Assembly: GCA_018056425.1 (NCBI GenBank) | Contig: JAGPFR010000006.1 | Coordinates: forward strand, 24,643-88,642 | Reading direction: 5' to 3' | DNA from: Lachnospiraceae bacterium | GTDB taxonomy: Bacteria > Bacillota > Clostridia > Lachnospirales > Lachnospiraceae | Length of the DNA: 64,000 nucleotides | In this document: piece after piece, positions 55,814 through 64,000 of the stretch | How the letters are laid out: every line of letters begins with the position of its first letter | Position numbering within the stretch: position 1 is the stretch's first letter | Notes under the pieces: model-generated | What the model was told of the DNA's origin: nothing | Database searches by the model: none | The model's input: only the letters and a program-made list of their open reading frames with translations | Made by a program: the position numbers and the translations under genes

Positions 55814-57186
55814 TGTACGTTAAGAAATTTCTTCCATGCATTTATCTGAAAAACGGAAGTGCAGTTTCTTCCGATGAAGATGATTCCATAATCGAGGCTG
55901 ATGCGTATTCCCTTGCAATGAAATTTTGCAGGGATCTTGCCGACGGTATCATCATTTATGATCTGTCCGAAGGAATGGGCGATGATGCTCATGATGAAGC
56001 ATTAAAAGTAATCCGCGCCATCTGCGGAGATTCGGAAGTTCCCATTTATGCTACCGGTAACATCAAACGTCTCGAAGATGTTAAGAAGCTCATCTATGCG
56101 GGATGTTCCAAAGTAATCCTTGATTACGACAAGGAAGTAAACATTCTTCTAACATCCGCGGCAAGCGGAAGATTCGGAAGGGACAAGGTTTACGCTGCGG
56201 TTTCTTATCCCCAGACTCTTACAACACAGGTAGAATCCCTTGACAGAAGCCTGCTTATCGGAACCGATACCAATTATCACTCGGGTGATGATAAGGATAC
56301 GGGAAGCGTTTCTGATTATGCCGCAAAATACTGCTCAGGTGTTCTTCTCAAGAATATCCATGCACTTGATGTTATTGAAAATGATATCGATCTTCCGATC
56401 ATTATCAGTGCCAAGGATCTTGCATTTAATAAGATTATCGAATTCCTCAAAAAGGACAGCGTTGCAGGCGTAACAGGTAATGTTATCTCCCTTAATTCCG
56501 GTGAGATCTCATCGATCAAGGATATCTGTACCGAAAACGGTATCATTGTAAGACGCCTTGAGAGCAAGATTAAATGGTCCGATCTTAAGAAAGGTCCCAA
56601 CGATCTGATACCTGTTATCGTACAGGACTATAAGAACAACGAAGTTCTTATGCTTGCTTACATGAATGAAGAAGCTTTCCTTAATACCATTTCTACCGGC
56701 CTTATGACATATTATTCCAGAAGCCGTGAAGAGCAGTGGGTAAAGGGAGAAACAAGCGGCCATTATCAGTATGTTAAGTCTCTTACTGCAGACTGTGATA
56801 AAGATACCATCCTTGCCAGGGTTTCACAGGTTGGAGTAGCATGTCATACAGGCGCAAGATCATGCTTTTTTAATGAGATCACCGGAAGCGATGAGGTTGA
56901 TGAGTCCAATCCTTTGCTTGTATTTGAGAAGGTTTATGATGTGATCAAGGACCGCAAGCTTCATCCCAAGGAAGGTTCCTATACAAATTATCTGCTTGAT
57001 AAAGGTATCGATAAGATCCTCAAAAAAGTCGGTGAGGAAGCAACCGAGACCATCATTGCAGCAAAGAATCATTCCAATCAGGAAACTGTTTATGAAATAA
57101 GCGATCTGTTGTATCATTTAATGGTACTTATGGCAGAAAAAGACATTACCTGGGAAGAAGTAACCAAAGAATTAGCCGGAAGATAA
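55813..57186 (+). CDS. hisIE: HisA/HisF-like pseudo-barrel fused to HisI and HisE
   Basis: The 457-residue protein has three parts. Residues 1-225 resemble a HisA/HisF barrel, but the N-terminal catalytic region reads PCIYLKNG (HisF has CLDVKDG) and the second position reads YAAVSYPQ (normally an Asp, as in AIDAK), so it is likely inactive. Residues 245-350 are phosphoribosyl-AMP cyclohydrolase HisI ([20 protein letters not shown] in shorter blocks, [18 protein letters not shown], zinc Cys in DCDKDTILA and CHTG). Residues 360-457 are phosphoribosyl-ATP pyrophosphatase HisE ([23 protein letters not shown]). HisI and HisE do steps 2-3. True hisA, hisF and hisH are not in the window. Confidence 0.9.
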   Translation: MYVKKFLPCIYLKNGSAVSSDEDDSIIEADAYSLAMKFCRDLADGIIIYDLSEGMGDDAHDEALKVIRAICGDSEVPIYATGNIKRLEDVKKLIYAGCSKVILDYDKEVNILLTSAASGRFGRDKVYAAVSYPQTLTTQVESLDRSLLIGTDTNYHSGDDKDTGSVSDYAAKYCSGVLLKNIHALDVIENDIDLPIIISAKDLAFNKIIEFLKKDSVAGVTGNVISLNSGEISSIKDICTENGIIVRRLESKIKWSDLKKGPNDLIPVIVQDYKNNEVLMLAYMNEEAFLNTISTGLMTYYSRSREEQWVKGETSGHYQYVKSLTADCDKDTILARVSQVGVACHTGARSCFFNEITGSDEVDESNPLLVFEKVYDVIKDRKLHPKEGSYTNYLLDKGIDKILKKVGEEATETIIAAKNHSNQETVYEISDLLYHLMVLMAEKDITWEEVTKELAGR

Positions 57187-57187
57187 T

Positions 57188-59074
57188 ATGAGTCAGGATA
57201 ATCTGTTTTTGTCCAATGACATTTTAATGTCTGTGGAAAAACCTGAACGTTATATCGGGCACGAAGTCAATTCATGCATAAAGGACCCTGATTCTGTCAG
57301 GGTCCGTTTTGCGATGTGCTTTCCCGATGTTTACGAAATAGGAATGAGTCATCTGGGAATCCAGATACTCTATGATATGTTCAACTCTTTTGACGATGTA
57401 TGGTGTGAAAGAGTTTATTCACCATGGGTTGATCTGGACAAGATCATGCGTGAAAAGAATATCCCTCTTTTCATGCTGGAATCTCAGACTCCCGTTAAAA
57501 ATGCCGATTTTCTCGGTATAACGATCCAGTACGAAATGTGCTATACAAACATCTTACAGATACTGGACCTGTCCGGAATCCCTCTCGAATCAAGGGATAG
57601 AACCGATGATGATCCCATCGTAATAGGCGGAGGCCCCTGTACTTATAATCCTGAACCTATTGCGGACTTTTTCGATATCTTTTACATCGGAGAAGGTGAG
57701 ACGAGATATCGCGAGCTTATTGACCTTTATGAAAAGTGCAAGGATGAAGGTTATTCAAGGAATGATTTCCTTATCAAAGCAGCTTCAATAAAAGGCCTTT
57801 ATGTTCCCGGATTCTATAATGCAGAGTATAACGAGGACGGAACCCTTAAATCCTTTGAACCTTCGGTTGAAGGAATACCCCGTAAGGTTCGCAAGGAAGT
57901 TGTTAAAAACCTCGATGATACATACTATCCCAGGAAACCGATCGTCCCTTATATCAGATGTATTCAGGACAGAGTAGTTCTGGAGATCATGCGCGGATGT
58001 ATCAGAGGATGCAGATTCTGTCAGGCGGGTGAACTCTACAGACCTGTACGTGAAAGAAGCGTTGATAAGCTTCTTGAAACCGTATACCGGATGCTTGATG
58101 CAACAGGTTACGAAGAAGTATCACTAAGCTCACTTTCATCTTCCGACTATACGCATCTTCCCGAACTTCTGGATAATCTTATAGAAGAGTGCAGTAAGAG
58201 AAAGGTAAATATCACTTTACCTTCGCTTCGTATTGATGCATTTTCTCTTGATGTAATGAATAAAGTAGAAGATATCAAGAAATCTTCGGTTACATTTGCT
58301 CCGGAAGCAGGTTCACAGAGACTCAGAAATGTTATTAACAAAGGTCTTACCGAAGAAGATATTCTCTCCGGAGCCGGTCAGGCAATTCAGGGCGGATGGA
58401 CCAAATTCAAGTTTTATTTTATGCTCGGACATCCTTTCGAAACCGATGAAGATATTGAAGGCATCGGTGATCTGGCCAATAAAGTTGCTGTCGAGTTTTT
58501 TGAACTTGTTCCCAAGGATAAACGTACCAACGGTCCCATATCCATAACCGTAAGTACATCATTTTTTGTACCCAAGCCCTTTACCGCTTTTCAGTGGGTG
58601 CCCCAGTGCACTCAGGATGAGTTCATCAGAAAAGCTTACGTATGCCGCGGAGGCATAGCAAATCAGCTTAACCAGAAGCGTATACATTACAACTGGCATG
58701 ATGCCGATACAAGCGTAATCGAGGCCCTTCTTGCAAGAGGTGACAGGAAAGTAGCTTCTGTCATTAAGAAGGTATACGAAAAAGGCGGCATCTATGATGC
58801 CTGGTCCGATTATTATGATCATGGAAGATGGATCGAAGCCATTAATGAATGCGGTCTGTCTCTTGATTTCTATGCATTCAGGGAAAGAGGAGAGGATGAA
58901 CTCTTCCCTTGGGATTTCATTGATATCGGTGTAAGCAAGGCATTTTTGCTTAAAGAATATAAAAAAGCAGCACGCGGAGAGATCACCTATAACTGCCGTC
59001 ATCAGTGCAGCGGATGTGGTGCCGCATCATTTGGTGCAGGCATTTGCCCCGGTGTTGTCAAGAGTGGTAATTAA
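57188..59074 (+). CDS. B12-binding-like radical SAM protein, TIGR03960 type
   Basis: The 628-residue protein has an N-terminal cobalamin-like fold (FPDVYEIGMSHLGIQILY in shorter blocks, IVIGGGPCTYNPEP) and a radical SAM core with Cys271, 275, 278 in MRGCIRGCRFCQAG. APEAGSQRLRNVINKG follows, and a Cys-rich end (CRHQCSGCGA). This family commonly lies next to DUF2344 and RNase E/G genes; here they are 3 kb away, past an inserted cassette. It is thought to act on RNA or ribosomes; the reaction is unknown. It starts 2 nt after the hisIE stop and so shares that transcript. Confidence 0.9.
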   Translation: MSQDNLFLSNDILMSVEKPERYIGHEVNSCIKDPDSVRVRFAMCFPDVYEIGMSHLGIQILYDMFNSFDDVWCERVYSPWVDLDKIMREKNIPLFMLESQTPVKNADFLGITIQYEMCYTNILQILDLSGIPLESRDRTDDDPIVIGGGPCTYNPEPIADFFDIFYIGEGETRYRELIDLYEKCKDEGYSRNDFLIKAASIKGLYVPGFYNAEYNEDGTLKSFEPSVEGIPRKVRKEVVKNLDDTYYPRKPIVPYIRCIQDRVVLEIMRGCIRGCRFCQAGELYRPVRERSVDKLLETVYRMLDATGYEEVSLSSLSSSDYTHLPELLDNLIEECSKRKVNITLPSLRIDAFSLDVMNKVEDIKKSSVTFAPEAGSQRLRNVINKGLTEEDILSGAGQAIQGGWTKFKFYFMLGHPFETDEDIEGIGDLANKVAVEFFELVPKDKRTNGPISITVSTSFFVPKPFTAFQWVPQCTQDEFIRKAYVCRGGIANQLNQKRIHYNWHDADTSVIEALLARGDRKVASVIKKVYEKGGIYDAWSDYYDHGRWIEAINECGLSLDFYAFRERGEDELFPWDFIDIGVSKAFLLKEYKKAARGEITYNCRHQCSGCGAASFGAGICPGVVKSGN

Positions 59075-59161
59075 CCTCCGAAAAACTGTATTTTTTCCGT
59101 GTTTTCAGATAAAATATAGACATCGTTATCTTTATGTGTCTGTTTAACTCGGGGGTTCAAA

Positions 59162-59958
59162 ATGGATAAGTATAAGATTCTGATCTGTGGCAAACAAACC
59201 AGTATCATCGATGATTTCTTTAATCATCTTTCGGATGATTTCGATCTTCTAACAACCTCTTTCAGGTACGAAGATATCGTCAAACATGTAAGTCTGTTTC
59301 ATCCCGACGTATTTATACTTTGCCTTAACGGTGAGTCCAAGGACGATCTCAACGTTATGAATGAATTGAAACGAATTTTCACGAGAGAAAGCATTTTTGT
59401 ATTTATTGCAGGATCCCGTGAAGATTGTGATTTCTTCAGAAATACCGTTGTTTATATGGCAGAGGAATCATTCGAAAAGCCAATCTCCGTAGCCGCCATA
59501 AGAAATCGTATCAACGATTATATGGATGAAAAGAAAAAGAAAGCTATCGAAGAAGAAAAGCTTCATGCCGAGCTTGAAAAGATCAAGGAACAAAACCGAC
59601 GAAAGCATGTCCTTGTTATTGATGATGATCCAATTATGCTGAAGGTCGTTAAAGAACACCTTCATGAAAATTATGATGTAGCCACCGCCATAAGCGGAAA
59701 AATAGCATATAAATTCCTTGAATCAAAACAGACGGATATTATCCTTCTGGATTATGAAATGCCCGGTGAAGACGGACCGGATGTATTGATCAACTTAAGA
59801 AAACGAGAAAATCTTGAAAACACCCCATTGTATTTTTAATCGGTGTATCCGATAAAGATAAGATCACAGCAGCACTGTCACTGAAACCTCAGGGTTATCT
59901 GTTAAAACCCATAGACAAAGATAAGCTAATCGGAACCATTGAAAAATTCGTAGGTTGA
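59162..59958 (+). pseudogene. double receiver response regulator, frameshifted
   Basis: The first frame runs to a stop at 59839 (225 residues): an N-terminal receiver-like domain with no phosphoacceptor (LCLNGES in place of the Asp block), a Lys/Glu coiled coil (about 118-145), then a true receiver (VLVIDDDP, LLDYEMPGEDG). At the C4 run near 59823-59826 the frame breaks. Moving back by one base continues as IVFLIGVSDKDKI then YLLKPIDKDKL to a stop at 59958, restoring the missing Thr/Ser and Lys of the receiver (265 residues in all). Either one C has been lost in the genome, or the sequence has an error. The Shine-Dalgarno is weak (GGGGGT). Adjoining genes are also signalling parts. Confidence 0.75.
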
Positions 59959-60076
59959 TCATAAACAGAAATCCCGAGATCAATTTTGTCGAATTGATCG
60001 ATCTTACGTCCGATTACAGCACAAAAAAGCAAATGTAAGGATCAATAAAAAGCCTTTGTCATCTCTTACGATCGCA

Positions 60077-61177
60077 ATGGCTTTGAATAATGAAGAACTT
60101 AAGATATCAAGAAGTGATCAGGCAATTCAATTTGATTACACCGCACCCGATGCCAGGGTCCTTATCGTTGATGACAACGAGATCAATCTTAATATTGCAG
60201 AAGGTCTCCTTGAGCCTCTGAAGATGCAGATAACAAGAGCTACGGGCGGCAAGGAAGCCATCGATATCATCAGCAAAAATAAATTCGATCTTATCCTTAT
60301 GGATCACATGATGCCTGAGATAGACGGAATAGAAACTACCAGGATAATCAGAAGACTTCACAAGGAATATGACGAAGTGCCGATAATCGCTTTGACCGCA
60401 AATGCCATGGAAGGCAGCAAGGACATGTTCTTGTCGGAGGGAATGAACGATTTCATAGCAAAACCGATAGAAGTCCTTAACATGGTCAATACGGTGCGCA
60501 AATGGCTTCCTGTTGAGAAGGTTAAAAAGGATATCGTTATTTCGGAGATCTCCGATGAAAAAAATGAAGATTCCGTATATGAGGATCTCTATAATATATC
60601 AGACCTTAATGCTGAAGCTGCGATCAAGCTTCTGGGCAGTGAGAAGATGTATTATAACCTTTTAAAGGAATACCACAAAGCGATTCCGGGTAAGAGTGCA
60701 CTTATAAGGCAGTACCTTGAAAATAAGGATTGGCCCAATTACACAGTTGAGGTTCATGCATTAAAGTCCCTGTCAAGACAGGCCGGTGCACTGGAACTTG
60801 CAGATATGGCAGCTGAGCTGGAAAAAGCCGGTAATGACAGAAATATCGGATTTATCGAAAAATATACCGAGCCCATGCTTCAAAAATATCTGTCATATGA
60901 GCCTCTAATCGGAATTCTTTTTGACGATAAGAAAGTTGAAAAGAAGAAGCGTAAAACTAAAGCATCCCGTAAGGTTCTTCTGGAACTTTTCGATATGATG
61001 ACCATAGCGCTGGATAATCTTGATATCGATATGATGGAGGAAGTGATATCCGGACTCGATAAGTACAATTTCGATCTTGAGCAGAGCAAATTGTATGAAC
61101 GGCTTTCCGAAGAAGTTTCGAATATCGATATAGATGCATGCGATAAAACGATTGCAGAGTGGAAAGAACTAATCTAG
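60077..61177 (+). CDS. receiver plus HPt protein, resembles the tail of a hybrid kinase
   Basis: The 366-residue product has a receiver (VLIVDDNEINLN, LILMDHMMPEIDG, ALTANA, AKPIEV) and an HPt domain with the phospho-His in VHALKSLSRQAGAL near residue 230, then a charged linker (KKKRKTKASRK) and a helical end. The text before the receiver (FDYTAPDARVLIVDD) is like that found between kinase and receiver in hybrid histidine kinases, but no kinase core lies upstream. The 118 bp before it hold no ORF with a ribosome site. The start is unclear: ATG 60077 or TTG 60056, neither with a good Shine-Dalgarno. It may be a true phosphotransfer module or a kinase remnant. Confidence 0.7.
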   Translation: MALNNEELKISRSDQAIQFDYTAPDARVLIVDDNEINLNIAEGLLEPLKMQITRATGGKEAIDIISKNKFDLILMDHMMPEIDGIETTRIIRRLHKEYDEVPIIALTANAMEGSKDMFLSEGMNDFIAKPIEVLNMVNTVRKWLPVEKVKKDIVISEISDEKNEDSVYEDLYNISDLNAEAAIKLLGSEKMYYNLLKEYHKAIPGKSALIRQYLENKDWPNYTVEVHALKSLSRQAGALELADMAAELEKAGNDRNIGFIEKYTEPMLQKYLSYEPLIGILFDDKKVEKKKRKTKASRKVLLELFDMMTIALDNLDIDMMEEVISGLDKYNFDLEQSKLYERLSEEVSNIDIDACDKTIAEWKELI

Positions 61178-61186
61178 GAGGAATCC

Positions 61187-62047
61187 ATGTCAGACAGATC
61201 ATATTCTTTGGGAATACTATTTGAAGATGAAGCAAATAACGGTCTTACCCACGATTTCTTCGCAGCTGTTCTTAACGGGTTTAAAAAAGAAGCGGAGAGT
61301 AAGGGGTATGAGATAACTTTTATCAATACTCATAAAGATGCTCCGCACAGAAAGCCCTATCTGGAAAGGATTCAGGAAAGAAAGATCGAAGGGGTCGGTA
61401 TAATCTGCACCGATATCAAAGATCCCGAGGTACTTGAAGTTGTCGGAAGCGATATCCCCGTTGTTACCATAGATGAGCCCTTGGATGGGGTTATTTCGGT
61501 TTTATCGGATAATGCGCAGGGAATCAAGAATCTTGTATATCATATTTCGGGAATGGGACATACCAAAATTGCCTTCATTCATGGTAATATGAATAGTGTC
61601 ACTCAGATCAGGCTTGAGAATTTCAAAGAGGCATGCAGCAAACTCGGAATTTCGATACCCGAAGAGTATATCAGACAGTCATCATTCAGGGATATAAATA
61701 AAACCGCCTTTGAAACAGAAGCCCTGCTCAGATTGCCCGATCCTCCTACCTGTATTATTTTTCCGGATGATTATGCGGCAATCGGGGGAATCAATATAAT
61801 CAAAGCCTACGGCCTTGTTATACCGGATGATATCTCTGTTGCAGCATATGACGGAATAGATATTCCTTCCAGATACGATCCTCAGATTACTACCATCAAA
61901 CAGGATATGGAAGGCATGGGTAAGATTGCCGCCGAAAAGCTGATCAAACTGATCGATACGCCTGAAGAGATCACTGATTTCAGTGACGTTCTGGTAGAGA
62001 CCAGGCTTATTGAAGGTCATACCATAAAACAAATGTTGTGGAAGTAA
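61187..62047 (+). CDS. LacI/periplasmic-binding-type sensor domain without HTH
   Basis: The 286-residue protein matches the effector half of LacI/GalR regulators: LGILFEDEANN start, GVGIICTD, IPVVTIDEPLDG, HISGMGHTKIAFIHG, RLENFKEACSKLGI, PTCIIFPDDYAAIGG and ISVAAYDGIDIPSRYDPQITTI in shorter blocks. No helix-turn-helix precedes it and no signal peptide is present, so it is a cytosolic ligand-binding module that cannot bind DNA alone. GGAGG lies 6 nt before the ATG, just after the REC-HPt stop, so the two are co-expressed. A role as the ligand input of this signalling cassette is inferred. Confidence 0.85.
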   Translation: MSDRSYSLGILFEDEANNGLTHDFFAAVLNGFKKEAESKGYEITFINTHKDAPHRKPYLERIQERKIEGVGIICTDIKDPEVLEVVGSDIPVVTIDEPLDGVISVLSDNAQGIKNLVYHISGMGHTKIAFIHGNMNSVTQIRLENFKEACSKLGISIPEEYIRQSSFRDINKTAFETEALLRLPDPPTCIIFPDDYAAIGGINIIKAYGLVIPDDISVAAYDGIDIPSRYDPQITTIKQDMEGMGKIAAEKLIKLIDTPEEITDFSDVLVETRLIEGHTIKQMLWK

Positions 62048-62051
62048 AGTA

Positions 62052-62768
62052 ATGAAAAAGATTCGTGTCAGATTTTCGAAACATGGTGCAGTCAGATACA
62101 TCGGACATTTGGATGTAATGAGATATTTCCAGAAATGCATCAGAAGAGCAAAGGTTAATGTATCTTATTCTGCCGGATATTCTCCTCATCAGATCATGAC
62201 TTTCGCTGCCCCTTTGGGTGTCGGTCTTGAAAGCGAAGGTGAATATATGGACCTTGGCATCGAGGATGAAAATCCCGATTGTGAAGCAATCAAAAATGCC
62301 TTAAATGAAGCAAGCGTTCCCGGAATCAGGATAAAATCCGTTAAAGTATTACCTGAAGATGCCGGAAATGCAATGGCTTCTGTATTTGCTTCATCATATG
62401 AGATCACATTTTTTGATGATAAAAAAGATGCATGTCCGGATGTAAAAACGATGTGTGATCTTATCGGCCGGATGAATGCGATGGATCACTGCATATATCA
62501 TAAAGAAACAAAAAAAACATCAAGGGATATCGATCTTAAAGAATTCATTTACGAATTGAAAATATCCGATTCAAGTGATGTTCCTGTTATAAACATGACG
62601 ATCAATTCTTCAAGTGCCGATTCCATTAAACCCATATTTGTAATGGAGTTTTTATGCGGACTTGATAACATCATACTTCCCGCTAATGCACTTAAGATTA
62701 CCAGACTTGATATGTATACTCAAAACGAAAACGGTAATCTGTTATCGCTTGAAAAGGTTGGTGTTTAA
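62052..62768 (+). CDS. DUF2344 / TIGR03936 protein
   Basis: The 238-residue protein has the family N-terminus KIRVRFSKHGAVRYIGHLDVMR in shorter blocks (FSKHGAVRYIGHLD), RRAKVNVSYSAGYSPHQ and APLGVGLESEGEYMDL. It normally lies between the TIGR03960 radical SAM gene and RNase E/G; here the radical SAM gene is 3 kb upstream. In some bacteria both are one fused protein, implying shared function. The start is 4 nt after the LacI-like stop. Role unknown. Confidence 0.9.
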   Translation: MKKIRVRFSKHGAVRYIGHLDVMRYFQKCIRRAKVNVSYSAGYSPHQIMTFAAPLGVGLESEGEYMDLGIEDENPDCEAIKNALNEASVPGIRIKSVKVLPEDAGNAMASVFASSYEITFFDDKKDACPDVKTMCDLIGRMNAMDHCIYHKETKKTSRDIDLKEFIYELKISDSSDVPVINMTINSSSADSIKPIFVMEFLCGLDNIILPANALKITRLDMYTQNENGNLLSLEKVGV

Positions 62769-62773
62769 GTTTT

Positions 62774-63820
62774 ATGAGCCGATCCGTATTACAAACATCC
62801 GTTAAAGAAACGGCACGTGATCTGGAAAATCTTCGCACGTCCGATACCGGAAAAATGATAGTCACATCCCTTGATAAGATGATCCTTGCTTTTCTATGCG
62901 TTTCGGGAAAAATGAAATGCATCACGGTTCTCGGAAATGAATCAGGTGGTGAAGAAAAGGATATTTCACCGAACGATATCGTCATAGCTTACGTTAAAGA
63001 TGTTAAAAATGATATTGGTGCCTGTTTTATTGAATATTCACCCGGATGTGACGGATATCTGCCGTTAAATAAGATCCACAAAGGGACTGATATCAAACAG
63101 GGTGATCTCATCCCGGTAAAGCTTACATCTCAGGCCCAAAAAGGGAAAAGAGCATCTTTTACCGCCAAAATCGATTATTCAAAGATTGAAAACGGTAAAG
63201 AGCTTGAAGAAAAAGCATCACATCTTACAAAGTATTCTTATCTGTATAAATCCGAGACGTCATATAAAGACAGAATAAATAAAGTCTTTAAAAAAGAAGA
63301 ATACGAAGAGATCGTTACGGATAAAAATGAAGTATTTGATGTATTAAACAAAGAGTTTCCGAATGTACGGTTATATGATGATCCGTCTTTTGGACTGGAC
63401 AAACTATACAGCTTAAGAACCGCTCTTGATGAAGCTCTTGATCGCAATGTATGGCTTAAATGCGGAGGTTTTCTTATATTCGATAAAACCGAAGCCATGA
63501 CCGTTATAGACGTAAACAGCGGTAAATATAAGCCTGTAAAAGGAACAGATAAAGAATCCGCATATATGACGGTCAATACTGAAGCTGCTGTTGAAATATG
63601 CAGGCAGTTAAGACTCAGAAATATATCCGGTATCATTATCATAGATTTTATTAATCTTAAAAACGATGAGGATCGTGAAGAGCTTCTCAGTATTTTAAGA
63701 AAAGAATCCGCACTCGATACAGAAACGGTTATGGTAATAGATATTACTGAACTTGGACTTGCAGAGGTTACACGTAAAAAAGAATTTCCGCCTCTTTACG
63801 AACAAATAAGGAATTCCTGA
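62774..63820 (+). CDS. rng: ribonuclease E/G family protein
   Basis: The 348-residue protein has an N-terminal S1-like domain (about 45-125; IVAYVKD-type, GACFIEY, GYLPLNK) and the RNase E/G catalytic core with metal acids in AMTVIDVNSGK and IIIIDFINLKNDEDRE. It cuts AU-rich single-stranded RNA in rRNA and mRNA maturation. It is shorter than E. coli RNase G (about 490) and lacks the zinc-link cysteines; the end (DITELGLAEVTRKK) is where clostridial forms also taper off, so it may be whole. It is 5 nt after DUF2344. rplU, often next, is replaced by an insertion element. Confidence 0.88.
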   Translation: MSRSVLQTSVKETARDLENLRTSDTGKMIVTSLDKMILAFLCVSGKMKCITVLGNESGGEEKDISPNDIVIAYVKDVKNDIGACFIEYSPGCDGYLPLNKIHKGTDIKQGDLIPVKLTSQAQKGKRASFTAKIDYSKIENGKELEEKASHLTKYSYLYKSETSYKDRINKVFKKEEYEEIVTDKNEVFDVLNKEFPNVRLYDDPSFGLDKLYSLRTALDEALDRNVWLKCGGFLIFDKTEAMTVIDVNSGKYKPVKGTDKESAYMTVNTEAAVEICRQLRLRNISGIIIIDFINLKNDEDREELLSILRKESALDTETVMVIDITELGLAEVTRKKEFPPLYEQIRNS

Positions 63821-63875
63821 ATCATCTGTTTGAGGGGTCAGATATATCAGTGAAAAAGAAAATATTAACATTAAC

Positions 63876-64000
63876 GAGAGTATGAAACTTTTTCTGTAAA
63901 TAACATAAGCACCTAAGAATAAGGTCTTCTATGATACACTACATCATAGGAGGCCTGTTATTATGGCAAAAAAAGAAAAGCAACCCGTACACCATGTTCA
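63876..64000 (+). mobile_element. left end of an IS256-like insertion sequence (cut by window edge)
   Basis: GAGAGTATGAAACTTTTTC at about 63876-63894 looks like the terminal repeat of clostridial IS256 relatives, and a transposase-like start codon follows at 63963. Only the left end is in the window, so the matching right repeat and target duplication cannot be checked. It sits 55 bp after rng. Confidence 0.45.
63963..64000 (+). CDS. probable IS256-family transposase, first 12 residues
   Basis: ATG at 63963 has TAGGAGG (63947-63953) 9 nt upstream. The product begins MAKKEKQPVHHV, like the N-terminus of many clostridial IS256 transposases. Too short to be sure. Confidence 0.45.
   Translation, partial: MAKKEKQPVHHV

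Noticed and set aside
59821-59840. Programmed ribosomal frameshift
   Set aside because: No slippery heptamer, internal ribosome site or strong downstream stem was seen; a lost base in the C run is simpler.
60077-61177. Complete hybrid histidine kinase
   Set aside because: No DHp or ATPase domain (H-box, N-box, G-box) occurs here or in the 118 bp upstream.
62774-63820. rng truncated by the insertion element
   Set aside because: The stop codon lies 55 bp before the putative IS end, and the catalytic core is complete; a shorter C-terminus is usual for this type.

Overview
The window is low-to-mid GC DNA from an anaerobic, Gram-positive bacterium of the class Clostridia, most likely a member of the Lachnospiraceae or a near relative. 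Support comes from strong Shine-Dalgarno sites, consensus SigA promoters, a T-box leader, the order rpmB / Asp23 / fakA / recG, a GerW (YtfJ) sporulation-type protein, a zinc-ribbon L28, RecU alongside RuvAB, acetate formation by Pta-AckA, and an [FeFe]-hydrogenase-like sensor. Nearly all genes lie on the + strand. No tRNA, rRNA, CRISPR array or prophage was seen.

Layout. 1-2.8 kb: start of tmcAL (minus strand), divergent from pta-ackA. 2.8-7.7 kb: a tryptophan T-box, a short Trp-codon leader ORF, then trpDCFBA (trpE and trpG are not here). 7.8-9.2 kb: citrate synthase. 9.2-15.8 kb: metH overlapping ilvB, two ilvN-type subunits and ilvC. 15.8-19.7 kb: a secreted M13 peptidase lipoprotein and a large secreted protein of unknown role. 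19.8-23.3 kb: leuCD followed directly by ruvAB. 23.3-29.2 kb: zapA, a U32 protein, and a RodA/FtsW plus class B PBP pair. 29.2-32.6 kb: a degenerate HD-GYP protein (minus strand), then YtfI/YtfJ-type genes and a coiled-coil J-domain protein. 32.7-38.2 kb: rpmB (minus strand), Asp23, fakA, recG, and a DegV/FakB protein. 38.4-42.6 kb: a type II topoisomerase pair. 42.8-48.6 kb: rsmD, coaD, a coiled-coil protein, an amidase, an SDR, a small membrane protein, an RluA-type synthase and recU. 48.7-51.9 kb: an H-cluster/chemoreceptor fusion and a minus-strand membrane protein. 52-57.2 kb: hisZ-hisG-hisD-hisB and a HisA/F-like::HisI::HisE fusion. 57.2-63.8 kb: a radical SAM / DUF2344 / RNase G group split by a three-gene signalling cassette. 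63.9 kb to the end: the start of an IS256-like element.

How the genes work together. Most of the window serves amino-acid synthesis (Trp, Ile/Val/Leu, Met, His), with Trp control visible in the leader. The rest is conserved housekeeping: acetate overflow, cell wall elongation and division, Holliday junction processing, fatty-acid kinase, and translation or RNA maturation. The least ordinary parts are the T-box plus Trp leader peptide before trpD; the ferredoxin/H-cluster/MCP fusion; the degenerate signalling proteins (HD-GYP without two expected histidines, a frameshifted double receiver, an orphan REC-HPt, and a LacI-like sensor domain without HTH); the pseudo-barrel fused to HisIE; and several inverted or direct repeats in intergenic DNA. 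All family names come from reading motifs by eye; no database search was run.
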